Below are positions 56,901 to 64,000 of a stretch of 64,000 nt of DNA, piece by piece (position 1 is the stretch's first letter; every line of letters starts with the position of its first letter). The translations under genes and the position numbers were made by a program. This stretch comes from Arachis hypogaea. Lineage: Eukaryota > Streptophyta > Magnoliopsida > Fabales > Fabaceae. The stretch spans positions 18,843,940 to 18,907,939 of the forward strand of contig NC_092051.1 in the NCBI RefSeq assembly GCF_003086295.3, given 5' to 3'. The notes beneath the pieces are model-generated. The model was not told the origin of the DNA. It was given only the letters and a program-made list of their open reading frames with translations, and searched no databases.

Positions 56901-57590
56901 CTGAAATCTTCCATGATCAAAGGGCAGTGATCAGATAAACCTCGAGGCCCACTTCTTAGCCTCGTCTTCGGGTACATATCAAGCCACTCTGAAGAAACCA
57001 AGCTCCTATCAATACGACTGCACGACTGTCCCCTGAACCATGTATACTTACAATCATTAAGTTCCAAATCAATCAACTCTATATCATTTATCCATGTTCT
57101 AAACTCTGCCGCAGACGCTGGTAATGTGGTTGCTCCTTTCCTTTCCTCCAAAAGCATAATTTCATTAAAGTCCCCCAAAAAACAGACCGGCACCTGACAC
57201 AATCCTGCAATATAACTCAGCTTCTCCCACATGGAGATCTTCTCAGCTCTCTCATGCGGTCCATACACCAAACAAATAGCACAATGAAAGTTATCTTTGA
57301 CCACTACCCCCTCTAAACACAACCATCTATCCCCTTTGTAGCAATTATACATTTTAAAAGCCGACTCATTCCATATGAACAATAGTCCTCCAGAAGATCC
57401 AATCGAACCTACAAACTTCCAACACGCTCTGTCACTTCCCCATATACGAACAACATCAAATTTAGTCATGACCTCCTTCTTTGTTTCTATCAGACCCAAC
57501 ATTTCCAACTTAAATTTATTTTTAAAATTCTTTAGCATACTAACTTTTGCAGCACCCCAACCCCCTTATATTCCAGGAACTAAAAATCAT
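53941..57590 (-). pseudogene. LINE ORF2: endonuclease, reverse transcriptase, zf-RVT
   Basis: Starts at ATG 57590 (MIFSSWNIRG). The endonuclease (57550-56880) shows VCFLGDFNEI and LSDHCPLIM. A linker follows, then RT from about 56280 (SSKATGSDGYNMNF, LRPISMVGCVYKVISKIL, then AIIKLDFQKAYHRVKW, GLRQ.DPLSPFLFVLV). The active-site box reads QFADN in place of QFADD (AAC at 55551-55553). The zf-RVT region is at 54520-54250 (LFSWFVLVGRVNTKDRL, CVLCKKDAENIQHLF). Lesions: an extra G in the C5 run at 57561-57565, a TGA at 56816, a 1-base loss near 55993, a TGA at 55695 replacing Gly, and a frameshift near 54930. Both chemistry and frame are lost. Confidence 0.9.
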
Positions 57591-58148
57591 TTAACCAAAT
57601 TATTACACACATGTTTACGATTTTTTGGCTGGCTCCTTCTAACTTTTTCTTTTTGCTTCGCCTGTCGTCGTTTCATCGCAATTACTTCGTTCTGCTCCTG
57701 CAAGATTGCCATAATATCTTCCTCATCACTGCACTGAGCACCTGATTCTACAGCTAATTTCCAAGCCTCTTTATTCTCTGCCATCTCTTCTTCCCAAGTC
57801 AGTCTCTGTTCTTCGCTGTCCATTTTCCTACCACGCTCTGAGTCATCCCCCATCTCTGGATCTGATTCTGTGTCATTCTCATATTTTCCCTCACTTCCTT
57901 TAACCTTACTCTGAGCATCTACATCCAGCAAGACATCTCCTTCTTCCTCGCCCATTCCTGACTCCCTTCTTGAAAACCTTTTGGCCTCTGAATCATTGCA
58001 GCTCCTGGGTACTCCCACAGCGTTTCCTTGGCCCCCATTTCCTGCAGTTCGGGTCCTTAAAGCTTCATAAGGTTCTTGATTCAAGGCCGCCTCCTTCCTC
58101 TTCTGGCGTCGATCGATCCTCTCTTGGCCGGCCTCCTCGATAGTGCGT

Positions 58149-59653
58149 TGACAAACCCCAATTTAACGGTTTGTTTTGCATTGAATTTAGAGTATTTTGA
58201 TAACCTTTTGTCACATTTAACCTAGGAATTAGCATGATTTTGTTATCTCTCCCATATTTGTGCTTAAGTGTAAAAACATGCTTTTTAAGCCCTATTTTGA
58301 TGAATTCTAGTTCTTCTTTGATTCCATAAGATGCCTTGATGTGTTTACTAGTAATTCCAGGATTGAAATAGGCTAGGCATGGATCAAAGGAAGCAAGGAA
58401 GGAAGCATACAAATGGAGAGAAGCATAAAAAGGCAAAGAAGCAAAGTCAGCCATGCACGCGCACGCGCACAAGGCGCTCGCGCGCACATCGCAGAATTAG
58501 CCAGGGACGCGCACGCGTACCGTGCGCGCACGCGTCGATGAGGGCACATGACCTCACTAATGCAACACGTGCCTGGCGATTTGAGAGGGTTTCTGAACCC
58601 ATTTTTGGCGCCAAATTGCTAAGGGAAAGGAATAAAAGGATGAAGGATTAAGGGAAATGCATCATTATCATCACCTTTGGACCAATAATCATTTTTTAGT
58701 CATTAGTTTTAGTGAGAGGATTAGTTTTAGAGTTTTAGAGAGAGAAGCTCTCACTTCTCTCTAGAATTAGAATTAGGATTAGGTTTAGTTCTTAGACCTA
58801 GATTTAGATTCATGTTCTTCTACTTCTACATCTCAATTCCTTGTTGTTACATTCATTCTTCTTCCATTCTTTAGTTGTAATTTCCTTTATGTTGTTCTTA
58901 TATTTTGTTGTAGATCTACTATTGTTCCTTCTATTTTCTTTCAATTCAATAAGAGGTAATTCATAACAATTGTTCTTCTTTGCTTTTCTATTGTTGATCT
59001 CTTGTTTTTGTAGTTGTAGATTCCTTTAATTCTTGCATTTAATAATGTTTACTTCTCTTGCACTTCATGTGTTTGTTGAAATGTCTCTTTTAGTTTTAGT
59101 GTAGATTTTGTTCCTCTTGGCCTAGGTAGAGTAATTGGTGACACTTGAGTTATCTAATTCCTTTGTTGATTGATAATTGGAGAGATTGCTAATTGGTTTG
59201 GAGTGCACTAAAGCTAGTCTTCCCTTAGGAGTTGATTAGGACTTGAGGCTCAAGTCAATTCATCCACTTGACTTTCCTTTAATTAGTAAGGGTTAACTAA
59301 GTGGTAGCAATGAACAATTCTCATCACAATTGAGAAGGATAACTAGGATAGGACTTCTAGTTCTCACACCTTACCAAGAGCCTTTTTATAGTTGTTAGTT
59401 TATTTTCATTGCCATTTACTTTTCATGCTTCTTATCCAAAACCCCAAAATAACTCATAACCAATAACAAGACACTTTGTTGTAATTCCTAGGGAGAACGA
59501 CCCGAGGTCCAATACTTCGGTTTATAAATTTTAGGGGTTTGTACTAGTCACAAACAACTTTTTGTATGAAAGGATTATTGCTTGGTTTAGAAACTATACT
59601 TTACAACGAGAATTCATTTGTGAAATTCTATACCATCAAAAATCCAATTGTCA
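58149..59653 (+). mobile_element. Solo LTR, 1,505 bp, in LINE ORF1
   Basis: Starts TGACAAACCCC and ends CCAATTGTCA, flanked by the perfect 5-bp duplication TGCGT (58144-58148 and 59654-59658). Its last 90 bases resemble the end of the Athila-like LTR at 34561-34650 (GGTTTAGAAACTATA...). A CpG-motif cluster (58448-58545) lies upstream of a possible TATA-like AATAAAAGG (58630). No internal region is present, so the two LTRs recombined. Confidence 0.93.
58448..58545. repeat. Paired ACGCGCACGCGT-type motifs in solo LTR
   Basis: Units such as CACGCGCACGCGCAC, CGCTCGCGCGCAC, GACGCGCACGCGTAC and GCGCGCACGCGTC come in pairs with short spacers. They match the paired design seen at 33486-33670 and 36530-36990 but use a different core. 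Confidence 0.8.
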
Positions 59654-61144
59654 TGCGTCTTCCTCCATGAGGCCGCTCACATGCCGCCTCCCGTACCCCA
59701 TCCGCCTGGTCGCAACGCAACCCACAACCCCCGTCGACATCGATACCCAACTCTCCCTCTGCATCAACCATTCGGCCAGGATCTATGCTCGCTTCTCCCT
59801 GATGCTCCTCCCGCCCTGTTGTCCTTGCGAGCGGCTTCCTCACCTCCGAAGCGTGTTGATGGCGGACCTTGTCGCTCCCGTTCCGCGTCCCAGCGTCGCC
59901 ATTATCAGAGGCTGGAGGCGCGACGCTTATCCTTGGGCGGTTCTGCGTTCCATTTGCTTGCCGGGTTAGGTTTCTGCCTGGGTCATACCTGACCCGGCTA
60001 GGTTGCCCCGCTGGACAGGACCCTGTGTCCATCTCCATCAGCCCATCAGCTTGTCTCAACAAATACTTATTGGGCTTATTTACTTCCAGCCCACTTTCCT
60101 TCCTTGTATGATCATACACATAGCCTTCGTAATTAGTGAAAATCGTGTCTTCCGAATCAATCTCGTTTATGCCATTCAATCCCTGTGAATCCGCCAATCT
60201 TGTTAATGCAGCATAATTACCGTTTTCGTGTGAAGGATTTAAATTTGAATTTTTGTGATGCCACTCATTTAAAACGAGGCATGAATTTACTACTCTGTCC
60301 CTCTGCCGATCGTCGTTCCTATGGTCAACCTTCATCTGCACTATCGCCGGATCCCAGCCAACCACCACCGATTCCCGCTGCATCTCTTCTCCGTTTAAAA
60401 TATGATTGATTCCTGCCTCTGCATTCTTTTTTCGAAAGCACTCCTCCCGATACACCTCTCCTCCCACTTCTCTTACAAGGACGCCAAAGTCACTTGTGCC
60501 TATAGTAACGTGGATCCATTCGTTAATCATATCAAAAGTACATGTATCGATGAGGACTCTACCCACACTGAACGAATTACACGACTCCGTGAGTTTATCA
60601 CATTCCACCACTTCGCCCCATTGCTCTCCTATTCTGTGAAAAGTGTTCTTTGACTATGCCGGGACTCCATAACATTCCAGCCAAACCCTTCTAGACTCGC
60701 TTTTTTCGGTCTCATTCCATCTCCAAACCTCATAAAACAATTTTAATAAATCGTTCATTCTAAATGTGTAAGCTTCTTCAGCACTAAGCACCGTATCAAA
60801 CGTTATCATTGCTTTATATGTCCCCAACTCCCTTACCTGTGTCACACTTGGCCAGTCCCTATGGATCCTTAACTGTAATGAGTTAAAATCAATCGCCTTC
60901 TTCGTGCTACCGACAATACTTCTCTGTAGCCACACGACATTCTCACTAGCTATCGGAACTTCTAATTTCTTTGTCCAGCCATTACTACTTGGATCTTTGA
61001 TGTGTGTATACCGCTTCCTCTTCAGCCGCTCCGACCCTCTGCGCCAGTACATCGCGACCTTCAGTATTGTCTCTGGTGATCACTTGTATTCATTTGTCCG
61101 TCATATTTCGCACCACCGCTCCCCTTCTATACTTCGCTTCTCCT

Positions 61145-62889
61145 ACAAAAAGTATTAAAAATTAGTTAGTTAAAATTTTGGTATAGCACATAAATGAAAA
61201 ATAAATTGAAATAATTTAATTGAACTTAATTACTTAAAATACTTCATCGCAGAGTTTTTGAAATAAAAAATCTGATTATGATGATAATGAATTGAATGAT
61301 AATTGGCATCGCACATTCCCCATTAAGTTATTTGTTCGCGGTTCTTCACGTCTCATTCCCATCCTACACCCTGGCAAGTGTGGCAACATTGTACACCATT
61401 AAATTTACGAAACGTGTAAATGTTTTTTTTTTCTTTAATTAATTTCATACACCATAAAATCAACAAAAAAAAAAAGGAGAAGTACATTTCACTCATTCAT
61501 TTGTAGAATAAATGATTGTATGGGCATAACTTTAATAGTCTATTTAAAAATTTTCAACCGTATTGAATTGAATTTTAATATTTAAAATAAATTAATAAAA
61601 TTATAAAATTAAATTAAATTTTAGTGTTTAAAATATTTATTAATTAATTAAAATTTTATAATAAATAATTTTATTTTTTATTAATATAATATTATATTTA
61701 AATAATAAATATATCTATATATTAAATTATATAAAATAATTACAAATTTATATTTTTTAACTAGTTTTTTTAATTAAAATTTATTCATATCTTTTAATAA
61801 AATAAAAATTAGATTAATCTAAAAATATTAAATTTAAAAAATATTATTATTAATTAAAAAATTAAATAATTCTTTATAGTTGATTCTCACAACAAATTAA
61901 TAACAGAAAATAAACATGAACTATCAAAAATTAATTTGTTAAGTGGTCTAATGACTTAGCAAATAAGAAAAACTAGTTATTAACGATAAATTATAACAAC
62001 TAATTTATATTAAAATAGAATAAAATTATGCCACTTTTTGTTAGTGTCATAATTGACACAACTTCACTTAAAATGTTTTGACGTATTGATAATTTTTTTA
62101 AATCTATATAGTAGATTTTTAAAAAAAAATAAATATATATTATATTAAGTGATTTATAGAAAAAAGAAAAAAAAGAAAGAAAATAAAAATGATGAGAGAA
62201 GAGAGAGTATGTTTTGCAAAGTAAAAAATATTAAAAGATATGAATAAAAAAATTTAAAAAAATAATTAAATTATAAAAATATTTTAAATATTTTAAATTT
62301 TAAATTAAATACTATTAAAATAAAATTTTAAATTAAATCTATTTAGGTCAAATTAATTTTAAGAAAATAAATTTAAATTAAATTCTATCTAAACTAATTT
62401 AATTATTTTTATTTCAAAAACAGTGAAATTAAATTCAATTCCTATAAAAATTAAATTTAAGGAATTTTCAAACATCCTGAACAAAATTTAGTCTAATCAC
62501 ACTGACAAAAAGATCGGGTGAAGCTTATAAAGAAGTGAATTTTTGTTGGTTGTAATTGGTAAAGTTTATTTGTATCATAAATGTAATGTGTTAAAATTAT
62601 ATCTATATTATAAATATAAAAACTGTAGTAAAAAAATATTAATTTTTAAAAGTAAAATAAATTATTATTTTTATTCATGAAATATTAAAATATTAAAAAT
62701 TTATCTATAAATAAACAAAAATAACTTTATATTTATAAAAAAACAAAAAATTATCATATTTATAAAAATAAAAAATATTAACACATTTATACATAAATAA
62801 AATTAATATCTTTTATAGGTATAAAACTAATTTCGTTCAGGCTAACAAATTATAATTCCAATGACATAATCTCTTAATATTTATCTAAG
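61145..62889. other. AT-rich sequence, no gene recognised
   Basis: About 1.7 kb, extremely AT-rich from 61550 to 62880, with stops in every frame. A short less AT-rich part (61290-61400) carries no recognisable motif. No RNA gene or terminus seen. Confidence 0.4.
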
Positions 62890-64000
62890 AGATTGCGAAT
62901 TTGGAATCGGGAGGCATATCATCGTTTGGAAAATGATTCATTCTCGGTGTTTGTGGATAATCTACCGGCTGATATCTCAAGGAGGGAGCTGTATCACTTA
63001 TTTTGTTGGACGGGAAGAATTAACGACATATATCTTGGCCGGAAACGAAAGAGTGGTGTGATCTATTTATTTGCCTTTGTTCGGTACACGACAAAAGGGG
63101 CGCTCTCAAGGCGATTGCAGAAATGAACCAGTGGAGATTACGGGGGAAGGTAATTACCGTCGGGGAAGCTAAGTATCGAAGACAGTTTCAGATGGGTGGC
63201 ACAGTGCGGAAGGAAATAACAAGTCCCAATGGCGGTGAAGCAGTGGATTCTTATCAGGGGAATGGGGTGGCTGCGGCCAAAGCTATGAAGGAACAGCCAG
63301 TGCGAGACCATAAGAATGCCACAGAGGGGAATGGACCTGTGAAAAGAATTGATGTGCCGGTAGTCGAAGCAAATATGGAATGGTTGGCGAGGAGTTTAGT
63401 GGGGCACACGTTACACCCAGTGGACCTCAGATCAGTGAAGACGGTGGTGTCTAAAAATCTGCCCAACATTGTGGATGTTAGGGAGATCGGGCCGTGCAAA
63501 GTGCTGGTAATATTTGATACTGTGCAGCATGCGGAGGGAGTGTTTACATTCAAGATGGATAATTTGTTGCAAGTATTCCATAGGATCTCGCGTTGGGAGG
63601 AATCGGAACGGTGTATTACTCGACGAGCGTGGCTGGAGTGCTACGGAATTCCTTTACATGCATGGGCGCCGGAAACGTTTAAGAGAATAGGAGGGCAGTG
63701 GGGCAACGTGGTCCAGTGTGATGTAATGACGGGGGAAGGAGCATCGTTTGAAGCAGGGAGGATTCAAGTTGAGACGGGGGTATTCGATGTAATCCGAGAA
63801 TGGATGCAAATTGTTGTTGGGAAGACGGTGTTTGAGATCTTTGTGAAGGAGGTAGAACCACAGGAGGGCGGTGCGGTCAGCATAGGGAGAAGCAGAAGTG
63901 TCTATGCGAAGAATGAAGTTTCTGGCACCGCTGGCACGGCCATGAAGAAGGGGGAGGGTAGTTGGGACCCGGCGGCGGAACTGGTTACTGGTAGGCCTAC
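62890..64000 (+). pseudogene. Second LINE, ORF1 with RRM, runs off the right edge
   Basis: An RRM is readable at 62935-63165. RNP2 is FSVFVDNL, RNP1 is YLFAFVRY, and the domain closes LRGKVITVGEAKYRR. One G is missing from a G-run near 63098, shifting the frame between TTKG and ALKAIAEMN. From there (including the ATG at 63123) the frame stays open to base 64000. It includes SKNLPNIVDVREIGPCKVLV and RRAWLECYGIPLHAWAPETF, which matches RRVWLECYGVPA of the minus-strand LINE. No ATG is seen upstream of the RRM, so the N-terminus is missing or was replaced by AT-rich DNA. A single lesion suggests it is younger than the minus-strand LINE. Confidence 0.85.

Larger units (their letters stand above)
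53800..61144 (-). mobile_element. L1-type LINE, 5'-truncated, with an inserted solo LTR
   Basis: Minus-strand order is ORF1 (61144-57587, interrupted by the solo LTR), ORF2 overlapping it by 4 bases (ATGA, 57587-57590), and a 3' untranslated part below 53941 with A-rich stretches (53860-53880). ORF1 lacks the RRM present in the second LINE at 62890, so the 5' end was truncated near 61144. Target duplications were not identified, and the 3' limit is approximate. Confidence 0.75.
57587..61144 (-). pseudogene. LINE ORF1 (nucleic-acid-binding), split by solo LTR
   Basis: The minus-strand frame begins truncated at GEAKYRRGA (61140). The conserved block SLQLRIHRDWPSVTQVRELG (about 60890-60830) and RRVWLECYGVPA follow, similar to DUF4283-type LINE ORF1 proteins. 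A stop/frameshift lies near 60655. A long hydrophilic part (60611-59660) runs into the solo LTR. After it, from 58148, the frame resumes TIEEAGQERIDRRQKRKEAA and ends with a Glu-rich then Lys-rich tail (EEDIMAILQEQNEV...KNRKHVCNNLVK). Joining across one TGCGT keeps the frame. Role by family: RNA binding for the LINE particle. The related plus-strand copy at 62890 shows the missing RRM. Confidence 0.8.

Noticed and set aside
59562..60653. Plus-strand frames opposite LINE ORF1
   Set aside because: Shadows of the minus-strand ORF1, which has recognisable LINE sequence.

Overview
The window reads as plant nuclear DNA made almost entirely of transposable elements. It is AT-rich, the introns have GT..AG borders, and the families are plant ones: FAR1/MULE transposases, MULE-borne Ulp1-type proteases, RICESLEEPER-type hATs, a PBS for tRNA-Asp, and an L1 LINE whose ORF1 has an RRM. 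The family mix and several motifs look like a legume, most probably peanut (Arachis); that is recognition from memory, not a database match. I find no single-copy host gene with an intact reading frame. Every coding region recognised belongs to a mobile element, and nearly all are broken.

Layout. 1-224: right end of a MULE that continues off the left edge. 228-545: MITE. 546-6869: MULE-1, with a FAR1-type transposase pseudogene (+) facing a small Ulp-gene remnant (-), plus a 170-bp MITE, a minisatellite and a CACTA end. 8078-8478: Harbinger-type MITE. 8485-17382: unclassified, probably retrotransposon-derived repeat, split by a complete 4.2-kb hAT (hAT-1, 10029-14268). About 17995 to at least 51953: an outer MULE with an Ulp1-type gene (+) facing a FAR1-type transposase (-). 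Into the protease exon of that gene an inner MULE (22400-48017) inserted with a 9-bp target duplication. The inner MULE repeats the same plan, FAR1 transposase (+) against a PMD/Ulp1-type gene (-). It was then invaded by hAT-2 (24605-27985, in an intron of the transposase) and by an Athila-like non-autonomous LTR retrotransposon (33184-41329) whose 3' side continues as a 2.2-kb inverted copy (41330-43493) inside a coding exon of its Ulp gene. 51954-53744: decayed hAT-3. About 53800-61144: an L1-type LINE (-) whose ORF1 is cut by a solo LTR (58149-59653, target duplication TGCGT). 62890-64000: ORF1 of a second LINE (+), running off the right edge.

The main result is the nesting order and the repeated convergent transposase/Ulp plan in three MULEs, comparable to mudrA/mudrB of maize MuDR. 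Removing the insertions in thought restores continuous reading at four junctions: the MITE in FAR1-A, MULE-2 in the outer Ulp gene, the LTR element in the inner Ulp gene (all but about a codon), and the solo LTR in LINE ORF1. This is strong internal evidence for the boundaries. Secondary observations are paired CpG-rich palindromic 12-mers shared by different repeat families, an (AT)35 microsatellite grown inside zinc-finger codons, a triplicated exon/intron junction, and a LINE reverse transcriptase with FADN in place of FADD.
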